DNA of 64,000 nt from Limosilactobacillus pulli (GTDB lineage: Bacteria > Bacillota > Bacilli > Lactobacillales > Lactobacillaceae), in NCBI RefSeq assembly GCF_947381555.1, contig NZ_CANCWQ010000007.1, positions 1 to 64,000 of the forward strand. Reading direction: 5' to 3'. Both the position numbers and the translations under genes were made by a program. Below are positions 17,040 to 26,309 of the stretch, piece after piece. Positions within the stretch are counted from its first letter, which is position 1. Each line of letters starts with the position of its first letter. The notes below the pieces were generated by a model. That model ran no database searches. It worked only from the letters and a program-made list of their open reading frames with translations, and was not told where the DNA came from.

Positions 17040-17213
17040 AATCGAAGAGGCGCAATCAACATTAGTACCGTATGTTAGTCGCAGACCAGACAAGGACCGT
17101 ACGGGAAAGGGACGACTGCCGAAGCTTTCAGACTGGGCCGCAGCCTGATTGCTGGGGCGTGGCTGAACAAGTCACGGACTGTCGCGGAGAAAAACTTCGC
17201 GGAGCGCTATCGA
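17040..17213 (+). ncRNA. Lysine riboswitch (L box)
   Basis: The aptamer shows the family core: AGAGGCGC at the 5' end of P1, GGGAAAGG (17103-17110), GACTGCCGAAGC just after, and GGAGCGCTATCGA closing P1. P2 to P5 can be drawn by eye. It precedes lysA and a strong terminator, so lysine should stop transcription of the whole lysA-asd operon. The 511-base gap between lysC and lysA is fully explained by two promoters, this RNA and its terminator. Confidence 0.95.
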
Positions 17214-17266
17214 CCAATCAGATTAAATTTGACAACAGCCGCAGTGGGTGGCTTTTTGAAAATGGG

Positions 17267-17304
17267 ATCCGTTGTTTGTGCGCGCACGAACAATGGATTT
17301 TTTC
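17267..17304 (+). terminator. Lysine riboswitch terminator
   Basis: TCCGTTGTTTGTG pairs with CACGAACAATGGA (13 pairs, two G-U; loop CGCG), then a run of T. This is the expression platform of the riboswitch. Confidence 0.88.
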
Positions 17305-17344
17305 TTAGCGTTTTCCCCGTCAAAACAACGGAGGTTTTTAGATT

Positions 17345-18658
17345 ATGAATTCTCAGATTACACCGGATCAGATCAACGCCGCAGGTCATTTGACCATTGG
17401 CGGTGTTGATTCGCTCGAATTGGCTAACGAATATGGCACGCCGTTGGTAGTCTACGACGTGGCTCAGATTCGTCGCCAGATTCGTGCTTTTAAAAAGGTG
17501 TTTGAGCAGCGCCAGGTTGACTACGCGGTCAGCTATGCCAGCAAGGCGTTTGCCGCGATTGCCATGTACCAGGTTGTAGCTCATGAAGGCGGTCATGTCG
17601 ATGTGGTTTCGGCCGGTGAGCTCTATACGGCAATCAAAGCCAACTTCCCAATGGAAAACGTATCTTTTCATGGTAACAACAAATCACGAGCCGAATTGGA
17701 AATGGCCGTTGATCACCATGTCGGCATGATCGTGATCGATAACTTCCATGAAATTGAGTTGCTTAATGAAGTACTGGCCAGTCGTGATCAGTCAATCGAC
17801 GTTATGATGCGGATCACACCGGGGATTTCCGCACATACGAATAAGTATATTCAAACTGGTCAGGTTGACAGCAAATTTGGCTTTGATCTGCAATCGGGTC
17901 AGGCTGATGAAGCCCTACAGCAGATTTTAAACAGTCCACGGATGAATATGAAAGGGATGCATGCTCACATTGGCTCCCAGATCTTTGAACTGAATGGCTT
18001 TCAAATGGCTGCCGCCAAACTAGTTGAAATTGCGGCACATTGGCGAGACGCATTTGGTTATGAGCCAGAAATCGTCAATGTCGGTGGTGGCTTTGGCATT
18101 CGCTACGTCAGTGCCGATCATCCATTAAAACCAGAAGATTTTGTGGCTGCTATTATCGAAACTATCAAAGAAGAAACGCAAAAATTGAATCTTAGGCTGC
18201 CAGCCGTCTGGATCGAACCAGGTCGTTCAATTGCCGGCCCTGCTGGCTACAATCTTTACACGGTTGGCTCGCGAAAAGACGTTCCAGGCTTGATGCCATA
18301 TGTCATGATCGATGGCGGGATGGGTGACAACATTCGGCCAGCACTTTATCAGGCTGAATACGAGACGGTGCTGGCTGCTGATCCGCAGGCTGAAAATGCT
18401 GAAACGGTGCGGCTGGCCGGTAAATACTGTGAGTCAGGCGATATTCTCAGTCAGCATCAGCCATTGCCAAAAACCAAGCCTGGTGACGTCTTGGCCATGC
18501 TGGACACCGGTGCCTATGGATATGCGATGGCATCCAACTATAACCGTAATCCACGACCAGCCGTTGTCTTTGCTGAAAATGGTCAGGCACATCTGGTAAT
18601 CGAGCGTGAATCGCTTGAGGATCTGGTTCACCTGGATCGTCCATATCCAGAAGTCTAG
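17345..18658 (+). CDS. lysA: Diaminopimelate decarboxylase
   Basis: A 437-residue PLP enzyme that makes L-lysine from meso-DAP. The PLP lysine is Lys67 in VSYASKAF; the GGGFG phosphate-binding motif and the CESGDIL catalytic stretch near the C-terminus are intact. CGGAGG precedes the ATG. It is the first of seven genes behind the lysine riboswitch, although it catalyses the last step. Confidence 0.97.
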   Translation: MNSQITPDQINAAGHLTIGGVDSLELANEYGTPLVVYDVAQIRRQIRAFKKVFEQRQVDYAVSYASKAFAAIAMYQVVAHEGGHVDVVSAGELYTAIKANFPMENVSFHGNNKSRAELEMAVDHHVGMIVIDNFHEIELLNEVLASRDQSIDVMMRITPGISAHTNKYIQTGQVDSKFGFDLQSGQADEALQQILNSPRMNMKGMHAHIGSQIFELNGFQMAAAKLVEIAAHWRDAFGYEPEIVNVGGGFGIRYVSADHPLKPEDFVAAIIETIKEETQKLNLRLPAVWIEPGRSIAGPAGYNLYTVGSRKDVPGLMPYVMIDGGMGDNIRPALYQAEYETVLAADPQAENAETVRLAGKYCESGDILSQHQPLPKTKPGDVLAMLDTGAYGYAMASNYNRNPRPAVVFAENGQAHLVIERESLEDLVHLDRPYPEV

Positions 18659-18713
18659 GCAAGTTTATCCACACGTTATTAATATAGTAGAAAAAAGATT
18701 GGAGTTAATCTAA

Positions 18714-19424
18714 ATGGCACAATTAGACGCACAAAGTATCATCAACTACATTGGCAATGCCCCTAAAAAGACGCCCGTAAAAGTATTCGTTAAGGGTAAT
18801 CTGACAGCTTTAAACGTTCCTGAAACGATTCAAAGTTTCTTAGAAGCCCATACCGGCGTTTTGTTTGGCGACTGGGCTGACGTTAAGCCATTCTTGACTG
18901 CTAATGCTGTGCAGATTGAAGACTATCGCGTGGAAAACGATGCCCGCAACTCAGCCGTGCCACTGTTGGATCTGAAGGGAATCAACGCGCGGATCGAACC
19001 GGGCGCCTTGATTCGCGACCAAGTACTGATTGGCGACAATGCCGTTATCATGATGGGCGCAATCATCAACATTGGTGCTGAAATCGGTGCCGATTCCATG
19101 ATTGACATGGGTGCGGTGCTGGGCGGCCGGGCCATCGTTGGCAAGCACTGTCACGTTGGCGCGGGCGCGGTTTTAGCCGGCGTGATCGAACCAGCCTCAG
19201 CTGAACCGGTCCGAATCGATGACAACGTTTTGATTGGTGCCAATGCCGTTGTGATCGAAGGCGTGCATGTTGGGGAAGGGGCCGTCATTGCTGCTGGGGC
19301 CGTCGTTACCCAAGACGTTGCACCACACACGGTTGTTGCTGGCGTACCAGCCAAGTTTATCAAGAACGTTGACGACAAGACCGAATCAAAGACCGGTCTG
19401 GAAGAAGATCTGCGGAAGCTGTGA
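18714..19424 (+). CDS. dapH: Tetrahydrodipicolinate N-acetyltransferase
   Basis: A 236-residue left-handed parallel beta-helix acetyltransferase (hexapeptide repeats such as IGDNAV, IGANAV and VGEGAVIA), transferring acetyl from acetyl-CoA to tetrahydrodipicolinate. This is the branch enzyme of the acetylase variant of the DAP pathway. An N-terminal domain of about 80 residues precedes the helix. Often also called dapD. It is 55 bases after lysA and 6 before the deacetylase. Confidence 0.96.
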   Translation: MAQLDAQSIINYIGNAPKKTPVKVFVKGNLTALNVPETIQSFLEAHTGVLFGDWADVKPFLTANAVQIEDYRVENDARNSAVPLLDLKGINARIEPGALIRDQVLIGDNAVIMMGAIINIGAEIGADSMIDMGAVLGGRAIVGKHCHVGAGAVLAGVIEPASAEPVRIDDNVLIGANAVVIEGVHVGEGAVIAAGAVVTQDVAPHTVVAGVPAKFIKNVDDKTESKTGLEEDLRKL

Positions 19425-19430
19425 TGAACA

Positions 19431-20582
19431 ATGACCGAATTAAATGAAGCACAATTAATCAAGATTCGTCGCGATCTGCACCAGATTCCGGAATTGGCAC
19501 TTAAAGAATTTCAGACGCATGACTACTTATTGGATACGATCAGAGGGTTAGACCAGACTCATCTAGAAATTTGCCAGCCGGAAAAACTGCCGACTGCATT
19601 GATGGTTTTAGTGCACGGCAGTCAGCCAACCAGAACGATCGGCTATCGAACCGATATTGATGCCTTGCCGGTTGAGGAAAAAACGGGATTGCCGTTTGCT
19701 TCCAAGCATCCGGGCGTTATGCATGCCTGCGGTCACGACGTTCACATGACGGTTGCTTTGGGTGTCTTAAGCTGGTTTAGCGAGCATCAGCCTAAAGACA
19801 ATCTGCTGTTTTTCTTTCAGCCGGCGGAGGAAAGCGAAAATGGCGGTAAGCTGGCCTATGAACGAGGGCTGTTTGAAGGCAAGTGGAAGCCTGATGAATT
19901 TTATGGTTTGCACGACAACCCGGATCTGCCGGCCGGAGCGATTGGCTGCCGCATGGGGACGCTGTTTGCCGGTACGACCGAAGTCAACATCGACATCACT
20001 GGTAAGGGCGGACATGCTGCCTTCCCACAGGATGCCAACGATACGGTTGTGGCCATGGCTTCTTTGATCATGCAGGTCCAGACGATCATTTCACGCAGCA
20101 TTGATCCAATCCAAAGCGGAGTGATTACGCTGGGCAAGGTACAAGCCGGTACGATTCGCAATGTGATTGCCGGTCATGCCCATCTGGAAGGCACGATTCG
20201 CGGTCTGACGCAGGAAATGATTTTAAAGATCGATCAGCGTTTAAAAGACGTCTGTGAAGGAATTGCTAAAAGTTTTAACGTTAAAGTTGATCTGCAGTTG
20301 AATCAAGGTGGCTACTGGCCCGTTGAAAACAATCCCGAACTGACCAAACGCTTTATTGAATATATGAAACAGGCTGCTGGCGTCGAATTTATCGAAACTG
20401 CGCCGGCAATGACCGGTGAAGACTTTGGCTATCTGCTGGCCAAGTTTCCCGGCACCATGTTTTGGCTGGGAGTTGAAGATGACTCACAGTTGCATTCGGC
20501 GACTTTAAAACCGGATGAGCGCGCCATTAAACGAGGTGTGGATGCTATTACCGGATTTTTGAACTATCGCATGCAAGACTAG
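19431..20582 (+). CDS. dapL: N-acetyldiaminopimelate deacetylase
   Basis: A 383-residue M20-family amidohydrolase removing acetate from N-acetyl-LL-DAP. Metal-binding motifs are visible: HACGHDVHMT and QPAEESENGG, plus a dimerisation domain in the middle. M20 homologues include hippurate hydrolases and amino-acid deacetylases, but the place between dapH and dapA makes the DAP role nearly certain. There is only a weak ribosome site in the 6-base gap, which suggests coupling to dapH. Confidence 0.93.
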   Translation: MTELNEAQLIKIRRDLHQIPELALKEFQTHDYLLDTIRGLDQTHLEICQPEKLPTALMVLVHGSQPTRTIGYRTDIDALPVEEKTGLPFASKHPGVMHACGHDVHMTVALGVLSWFSEHQPKDNLLFFFQPAEESENGGKLAYERGLFEGKWKPDEFYGLHDNPDLPAGAIGCRMGTLFAGTTEVNIDITGKGGHAAFPQDANDTVVAMASLIMQVQTIISRSIDPIQSGVITLGKVQAGTIRNVIAGHAHLEGTIRGLTQEMILKIDQRLKDVCEGIAKSFNVKVDLQLNQGGYWPVENNPELTKRFIEYMKQAAGVEFIETAPAMTGEDFGYLLAKFPGTMFWLGVEDDSQLHSATLKPDERAIKRGVDAITGFLNYRMQD

Positions 20583-20594
20583 GGGGAATTGATT

Positions 20595-21527
20595 ATGAAT
20601 TTAAAGGATGCCGATCTGCTGACCGCAATCGTAACGCCATTTAATGAACAAAATGAATTGGACTTTGCCAGTCTGGCCAAGCTGACCAACCATTTGATCG
20701 AACAAGGCAGCAATGGTTTTGTCATTGGCGGTACGACTGGTGAGACGCCAACGCTCAGTCATGACGCAAAGCTCGCTCTGTATCGTGAGTTTGCCAAGAT
20801 CGTTGATGGCCGCGTGCCGGTAATTGCCGGCACTGGCAGCAACAATACTGCCGAAACGATTGCTTTTACCAATGAAGTAGCTGAGATCGAAGGCATTGAC
20901 TACGCACTGGTCGTGGTACCGCCATACAACAAGCCAAATCAGCGTGGCATGATTGCTCACTTTACGGCGGTAGCAGATCAGTCCAAGTTGCCAATCGTGA
21001 TCTATAACATTCCTGGCCGAACCGGCGTTAAGATGGCTGCCGAAACGATCGTGGAGCTTTCACATCATAAAAACATCAAGGCCGTTAAGCAATGCGCCTC
21101 GTTAGAAGAAATGCAGTACGTGATCGATCATAAGGATGAGGATTTCCAAGTCTTTACCGGCGAGGACGCTCAAGCATTGACGGCCCGCGTTTTAGGAGCT
21201 AATGGTGTAATCTCGGTTGCCTCGCATAATTATTGTGCCCAGATGCGGGAAATGTATGATCAATTGTATAATGGTAATTGGCAGGCTGCCGCCCGTCTGC
21301 AGCGTTGGCTGACGCCAAGGATGGCTGCGCTGTTTATGTATCCATCGCCATCGCCGGTCAAGGCAGTCTTGAACGCACAAGGCTTTGGCGTGGGTGGCTG
21401 CCGTCTGCCAATCGCTACTTTGAATGACGATGAAAAGCAGGCGCTGGCTAAGGCACTGTCTTTGCCTGAAGACGCGCTGTTTCATGAATTGCCATTAGAT
21501 CTTGGAAAGGGTGATGTTGATGACTAG
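20595..21527 (+). CDS. dapA: 4-hydroxy-tetrahydrodipicolinate synthase
   Basis: A 310-residue aldolase condensing aspartate semialdehyde with pyruvate. The pyruvate-binding GGTTGETPTLS and the tyrosine of VIYNIPGRTG are present; the Schiff-base lysine is in AVKQCAS, a variant of the usual IKEAS. I start at the ATG at 20595, eight bases after AGGGGG, rather than the TTG six bases earlier. It overlaps dapB by eight bases. Confidence 0.95.
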   Translation: MNLKDADLLTAIVTPFNEQNELDFASLAKLTNHLIEQGSNGFVIGGTTGETPTLSHDAKLALYREFAKIVDGRVPVIAGTGSNNTAETIAFTNEVAEIEGIDYALVVVPPYNKPNQRGMIAHFTAVADQSKLPIVIYNIPGRTGVKMAAETIVELSHHKNIKAVKQCASLEEMQYVIDHKDEDFQVFTGEDAQALTARVLGANGVISVASHNYCAQMREMYDQLYNGNWQAAARLQRWLTPRMAALFMYPSPSPVKAVLNAQGFGVGGCRLPIATLNDDEKQALAKALSLPEDALFHELPLDLGKGDVDD

Positions 21528-22299
21528 TGTACTGATCGCTGGGTTTGCTGGTGCAATAGGACAAAAGGCCGTTGATCTGGTCAATGGCATGACGGATTTT
21601 CAAATCGTTGCCGCGTTTTCGCCACAAACCGACCGTGACGATCCGGAACGCTACAATCTAAATGATGACGTACAGATTTTTAATGATTTAGCAGCGATTC
21701 CCGATCAAGCAGCTGATGTGTGGATTGACTTTACCGTGCCCAGCGCGGTTTATGAAAACGTCAAGTTCGCATTGAGTCACGGCATGCGGCCAATCGTCGG
21801 CACGACAGGACTGACCGATGAGCAAGAAGCTGAGTTAAAGAACCTTGCTAAAGCCAATCAGCTGGGTGGCTTGATTGCACCAAACTTTGGCATGTCGGCC
21901 GTATTGCTGATGAAGTTTGCCAAAGAGGCTGCCAAGTATTTTCCAGACGTGGAAGTAATCGAAATGCACCATGCTGATAAAAAAGATGCACCATCCGGAA
22001 CAGCTTTGAGTACGGCTAAGATGATCGCCCAAAATCGCAAGCCGCACCAAAGCAATCCAGACGAGGTTGAAACGCTGGCCAACGTCCGTGGTGGCGACTA
22101 TCAAGGTATTCGGATTCATTCCGTGCGGCTGCCTGGCTACATTGCCCATGAGCAGGTGCTGTTTGGCGGCATGGGAGAGGCATTGACCATTCGTCAGGAT
22201 TCATTTGATCGGGGCTCGTTTATGAGCGGCGTTAAGGTAGCCTTGCAAAAGGTTGCGTCGCTGAATGAACTGGTTGTCGGTTTGGAAAATATTCTTTAA
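21520..22299 (+). CDS. dapB: 4-hydroxy-tetrahydrodipicolinate reductase
   Basis: A 259-residue NAD(P)H-dependent reductase, the step after DapA. It begins with a Rossmann motif GFAGAIG and carries the signature EMHHADKKDAPSGTA. The ATG at 21520 is preferred, as it lies nine bases after GGAAAGG; an upstream ATG at 21514 is too close to that site. It overlaps the end of dapA. Confidence 0.95.
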   Translation: MTSVLIAGFAGAIGQKAVDLVNGMTDFQIVAAFSPQTDRDDPERYNLNDDVQIFNDLAAIPDQAADVWIDFTVPSAVYENVKFALSHGMRPIVGTTGLTDEQEAELKNLAKANQLGGLIAPNFGMSAVLLMKFAKEAAKYFPDVEVIEMHHADKKDAPSGTALSTAKMIAQNRKPHQSNPDEVETLANVRGGDYQGIRIHSVRLPGYIAHEQVLFGGMGEALTIRQDSFDRGSFMSGVKVALQKVASLNELVVGLENIL

Positions 22300-22319
22300 T
22301 ATAAAGGGGAAATTTGTTT

Positions 22320-23513
22320 ATGCCAACTCTAGCAAAAGATCTTAATGAAACGGTCAACCCACGCGTGGCTGCAATCTCACCATCTGGAATCCGCTCTTTT
22401 GATGCTCACGTGTCCAAGATTCCAGGCATCGTTAAGCTGACGATTGGCGAACCTGATCTTAACGTTCCTGAACACGTTAAGCAGGCAGCCGTGCAAAGCA
22501 TCGTTGACAACGACTCGCACTACACGTCCAACCGCGGCAAGATTGAGCTGCGTGAAGCCATCAGCGGCTATCTGGAACGGACACGCGGCGTGCACTATGA
22601 TCCAGAAACGGAAATCGTTGCTACGGTTGGTGCGACCGAGGCCCTGGCAGCAACGATCTTTTCTCTGATCAATGAAGGCGACAAGGTGATTATTCCAACG
22701 CCGGTCTTTTCACTGTACTTCCCGCTGGTTTCTCTGGCAGGTGGGACGCCAGTGCAGGTTGACGTTTCTGAGGACGATTTCGTCTTGACGCCAGAGCTAT
22801 TGGAAAACGTTTTGAAAAAAGAAGGTCCTGCCGTTAAGGCAGTTTTGCTCAACTACCCAGTCAACCCAACCGGTCGCGAATACCCACGCGACGTGCTGGA
22901 AGGTTTGGCCAAGGTGATTGCGGATCATCATCTGTACGTTTTTGCCGATGAAATCTACAGTGACCTGGTCTACGGCGTTGAGCACACCTCGATGGCTACA
23001 TTGCTGCCAGACCGGACGATCTTTATCTCTGGTTTGTCCAAGTCACATGCCATGACCGGCTACCGAATGGGTTACTTTGCCGGTCCTAAAGAAGCCATTG
23101 ACAACATTACCAAGCTGCACTCATTCTTGGTAACCTCAATTACCGACTCAACGCAGGCTGCGGCTATTGAAGCCTACAACAACGGGGAAGAAGATCCGGT
23201 CAAGGCCCGGGCCATCTACCAAAAACGGCGGGACTATGTTTTGAAGTCCTTAAACGACATGGGCATCGAAACGGTTCCACCACAAGGCGCGTTCTACATC
23301 TTCGCTAAGATTCCAGCCAGCTATGGTACGGACGACATGCAGTTCGCCTTGGATCTGGCCAAGGAGGCTCAAGTCGGCGTAACGCCAGGCAACGCATTTG
23401 GTGCTGGTGGTGCTGGCTGGGTTCGGCTGTCATACGCGGCTTCTGATGAGGATCTGCACACGGCCATGGAACGCATGAAGCCATTTATTGAAAAGGTTAA
23501 CGCAAAGAACTAA
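22320..23513 (+). CDS. patA: N-acetyl-LL-DAP aminotransferase
   Basis: A 397-residue class I/II PLP aminotransferase. The PLP lysine is in SGLSKSHAMTG, preceded by FADEIYSDL, and NYPVNPTGR is intact. In Bacillus the orthologue PatA makes N-acetyl-LL-DAP; the position between dapB and asd supports that role over a general aspartate aminotransferase. AAAGGGGA precedes the chosen ATG by nine bases; a TTG at 22314 is too close. Confidence 0.92.
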   Translation: MPTLAKDLNETVNPRVAAISPSGIRSFDAHVSKIPGIVKLTIGEPDLNVPEHVKQAAVQSIVDNDSHYTSNRGKIELREAISGYLERTRGVHYDPETEIVATVGATEALAATIFSLINEGDKVIIPTPVFSLYFPLVSLAGGTPVQVDVSEDDFVLTPELLENVLKKEGPAVKAVLLNYPVNPTGREYPRDVLEGLAKVIADHHLYVFADEIYSDLVYGVEHTSMATLLPDRTIFISGLSKSHAMTGYRMGYFAGPKEAIDNITKLHSFLVTSITDSTQAAAIEAYNNGEEDPVKARAIYQKRRDYVLKSLNDMGIETVPPQGAFYIFAKIPASYGTDDMQFALDLAKEAQVGVTPGNAFGAGGAGWVRLSYAASDEDLHTAMERMKPFIEKVNAKN

Positions 23514-23528
23514 AGGAGCGATTCTAAT

Positions 23529-24587
23529 ATGAGTAAGCAATACAATGTCGCAATTCTGGGTGCCACGGGGGCGGTTGGCACGCGGATGATTGAACAATTA
23601 GCCCAGTCCACGATTCCTGTCAAGCACGTTAAGCTGTTGGCATCCAAGAAATCAGCCGGTAAGACCCTGCAGTTTAAGGGCCAGCCGGTAACTGTTGAAG
23701 AAACCACTCCGGAATCATTTGATGGTGTCGACATTGTATTGTCCTCAGCTGGCGGATCGGTTTCCAAAAAGTTCTTGCCAGAAGCCGTTAAGCGCGGGGC
23801 GGTCTGTGTTGACAACACCAGTGCCTTTCGGATGGAGCCGGATGTGCCGTTGGTCGTACCAGAAGTCAACGAAGCAGCCTTGAAGGGTCACCATGGCATC
23901 GTGGCCAATCCTAACTGTTCCACGATTCAAATGGTAATGGCTTTGGAACCAGTTCGCCGCAACTTCGGCTTAAAGCAGATCGTGGTTTCCACTTATCAGG
24001 CAGCCTCTGGTGCTGGTCAATCCGCTTTAAACGAAATGTATCAAGAAGCCCAAGACTTTTTGGATGGCAAGGACATGCAGGCAGATGCTCATATTCTGCC
24101 AACTAAAGGCGACAAGAAGCACTATCCACTGGCTTTCAACCTGTTGCCACAGATTGACGTTTTGGAGGAATCCGGCTACTCACACGAAGAATGGAAGATG
24201 ATTCATGAAACCAAGAAGATCATGCTTGGCGACATGAACTCACAAGACATTAAGGTTACGGCTACTTGTGTCCGGGTACCGGTTCCGATCGCACACGGCG
24301 AAAGCGTCTACTTTACGGTTGAGGATGAATCGGCTACGGCTCAAGATATTATGCGGGTTGTGGCTGACTTCCCTGGCAACGTTTTGGAAGATGACATTGC
24401 TCATCAGATCTACCCACAGCCAATCAATGCGGTTGGCAAGCGGGAAACGTTTGTTGGTCGGATTCGTCCTGATTATGAAAACAAGGGTGCCTTCAACATG
24501 TGGGTTGTAGCTGACAATCTGTTGAAGGGAGCTGCCTGGAACACGGTTGAAAATGCCGAGCGCCTGGTAGCACTGGGTCTGGTCTAA
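23529..24587 (+). CDS. asd: Aspartate-semialdehyde dehydrogenase
   Basis: A 352-residue NADP enzyme reducing aspartyl phosphate to the semialdehyde. It has the N-terminal GATGAVG nucleotide loop, the active-site Cys in NPNCSTIQ (about residue 130), and substrate residues in RVPVPIAHGE. Last gene of the riboswitch operon; a terminator follows. Together with lysC on the other strand it feeds DapA. Confidence 0.97.
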   Translation: MSKQYNVAILGATGAVGTRMIEQLAQSTIPVKHVKLLASKKSAGKTLQFKGQPVTVEETTPESFDGVDIVLSSAGGSVSKKFLPEAVKRGAVCVDNTSAFRMEPDVPLVVPEVNEAALKGHHGIVANPNCSTIQMVMALEPVRRNFGLKQIVVSTYQAASGAGQSALNEMYQEAQDFLDGKDMQADAHILPTKGDKKHYPLAFNLLPQIDVLEESGYSHEEWKMIHETKKIMLGDMNSQDIKVTATCVRVPVPIAHGESVYFTVEDESATAQDIMRVVADFPGNVLEDDIAHQIYPQPINAVGKRETFVGRIRPDYENKGAFNMWVVADNLLKGAAWNTVENAERLVALGLV

Positions 24588-24623
24588 TTAAGATACGTTG
24601 AACTCAGAAACTGCCTTAAATTG

Positions 24624-24659
24624 AAAATCCGTCTTGCTGATTGCGGGACGGATTTTTTT
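24624..24659 (+). terminator. Terminator of the lysine operon
   Basis: AAATCCGTC pairs with GACGGATTT, followed by a run of seven T. Confidence 0.85.
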
Positions 24660-24704
24660 GTTATACTGGAAATATAATTTGGAATCAGGAAGGAAGATTT
24701 ATTT

Positions 24705-25400
24705 ATGGATGCCAACCATCTTTCATTACGATTGGCGCGTGTTGCCAGCTATGTGCCTAAAGGAGCCCGCATGGCTGATATCGGCTCAGATCATGCCTAT
24801 TTGCCGGCCCATCTGGCATTGAATCACCAGATTGAGTATGCCGTAGCCGGTGAGGTCGTCAAAGGTCCCTACGAAAATGCTGCCCATGAGATCAACCAGT
24901 TAGGGCTGACCGATGTGATTCAGCCACGCTTAGCCGATGGACTGGCTGCTATCCATCCTGCTGATCATGTTGATACGATTACGATTGCCGGAATGGGTGG
25001 AACCTTGATTGCCAAGATTTTGGATGCCGATCAAAGCAAGCTTTCCGGCGTCAAGCGGCTGGTCCTGCAGCCTAACGTTGGCGGCGAGCGCGTCCGAGAA
25101 TGGCTCTTGGCTAATCGCTGGCAGATCATGGCTGAAGAAGTTGTCGAAGAAGACGATCACATCTATGAAATTATTATGGCTGAGCCATCGATTGTGCCGT
25201 TTGCATATAACGACCGTGAGCTCAAGTTTGGTCCATTTCTACTGGAGCAGGACAGTCCGGCCTTTAAAAAGGAATGGCAGGCTGAATTAGCGCGGCAAGA
25301 AACGGCGATCAAGCAGATGCAAAAAGCTGCCCAGCCGCCAGTTGAAAAGATTCGCGAATTTGAAAAAGAGATGCAGATGATCAAAGAGGTGATCAAATGA
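24705..25400 (+). CDS. trmK: tRNA (adenine-22 N1)-methyltransferase
   Basis: A 231-residue SAM-dependent methyltransferase of the TrmK/YqfN family, methylating A22 of tRNA. The N-terminal Rossmann part has VADIGSDHAY-like residues (MADIGSDHAYLP), and a C-terminal helical pair follows. AGGAAGGAAG precedes the ATG. The stop overlaps the Nif3-family gene (ATGA), a pairing common in Firmicutes downstream of rpoD. Confidence 0.93.
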   Translation: MDANHLSLRLARVASYVPKGARMADIGSDHAYLPAHLALNHQIEYAVAGEVVKGPYENAAHEINQLGLTDVIQPRLADGLAAIHPADHVDTITIAGMGGTLIAKILDADQSKLSGVKRLVLQPNVGGERVREWLLANRWQIMAEEVVEEDDHIYEIIMAEPSIVPFAYNDRELKFGPFLLEQDSPAFKKEWQAELARQETAIKQMQKAAQPPVEKIREFEKEMQMIKEVIK

Positions 25401-26221
25401 CAACCGTTAATGATATCATTCAACGCTTTGAACTGTTTGCCAATCCTAAACTAGCCGAGTCTTGGGATCATGTTGGCCTGCAGCTAGGCAATCCCGAGCG
25501 CAAGGTTAGGCGGGTCATGGTAGCGCTGGACTGTCGCCCTGAGGTAGTTAAAGAAGCTATCGAAAAACAGGCTGATTTTATCTTCAACCATCATCCAGCT
25601 ATGTTTCATGCCGTTAAGACCTTGGATGTACGCGACCCCCAGATTGCCATGTACCAAGCGCTTTTGAATCATGATATTACGGTCTATGCTGCGCATACCA
25701 ATCTTGACAATGCCAATGGCGGTATGAACGATTGGCTGGCTGATCAATTAGAATTGACTGACGTTGAGCCACTGCAGCTGACGGGTGTTGATCCCATCTC
25801 GGGTCGCGATTATGGCATGGGTCGTATTGGTGAGCTGGTGCAGCCGATGAGCCCAGCGGCGTTTGGTCAATGGTGTCTAGAAAAGCTTGATCTAAAGGGT
25901 GCACGACTGATTGTCAACCCAATGGATCAAAAGCAGCTGATCAAGCGGGTAGCCGTTTTAGGCGGTTCGGGACAGGATTTTTGGCAGCTGGCTAAAAAAC
26001 GTGGCGCCGATGCCTATGTAACTGGAGATGTCAGCTATCACTTTGCCCATGATATGATTGCCAATCACTTAACGGTTGTGGATGCTGGACATCATATTGA
26101 GGTCGTTTGCCAAGATCGCTTAGCAACTTTGCTTGAAAAGTGGCGTCAAGAAAACGGCTGGGACTTTGAGGTCATTACTTCTGAGGTTAATACGGAACCC
26201 TTTGAATTTATTGTCAGATAG
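25397..26221 (+). CDS. Nif3-like dinuclear metal centre protein
   Basis: A 274-residue member of the Nif3/YqfO family (GTP cyclohydrolase I type 2-like). Metal ligands are seen in NHHPAMFH and AAHTNLD near the middle and in DAGHHIEV near the end. It lacks the central insert that lengthens the Bacillus protein to about 370 residues, as is usual in lactobacilli. Biochemical role unknown. It is translationally coupled to trmK. Confidence 0.88.
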   Translation: MTTVNDIIQRFELFANPKLAESWDHVGLQLGNPERKVRRVMVALDCRPEVVKEAIEKQADFIFNHHPAMFHAVKTLDVRDPQIAMYQALLNHDITVYAAHTNLDNANGGMNDWLADQLELTDVEPLQLTGVDPISGRDYGMGRIGELVQPMSPAAFGQWCLEKLDLKGARLIVNPMDQKQLIKRVAVLGGSGQDFWQLAKKRGADAYVTGDVSYHFAHDMIANHLTVVDAGHHIEVVCQDRLATLLEKWRQENGWDFEVITSEVNTEPFEFIVR

Positions 26222-26241
26222 ATCAAAAAAGTCCAGCATAA

Positions 26242-26270
26242 CTGTCAAAAAGTGCTAAAGTTGATTTAAT
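26242..26270 (+). promoter_or_regulatory. Promoter of pepT
   Basis: CTGTCA, 17 bases, TTTAAT, about 40 bases before the pepT start. Confidence 0.5.
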
Positions 26271-26309
26271 CGATAGTAGTGATTGATTTGTAAAGAAAAG
26301 GTGATAGAT

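Noticed and set aside
17072..17308. A short reading frame across the lysine riboswitch
   Set aside because: The stretch is explained as structured RNA and terminator.
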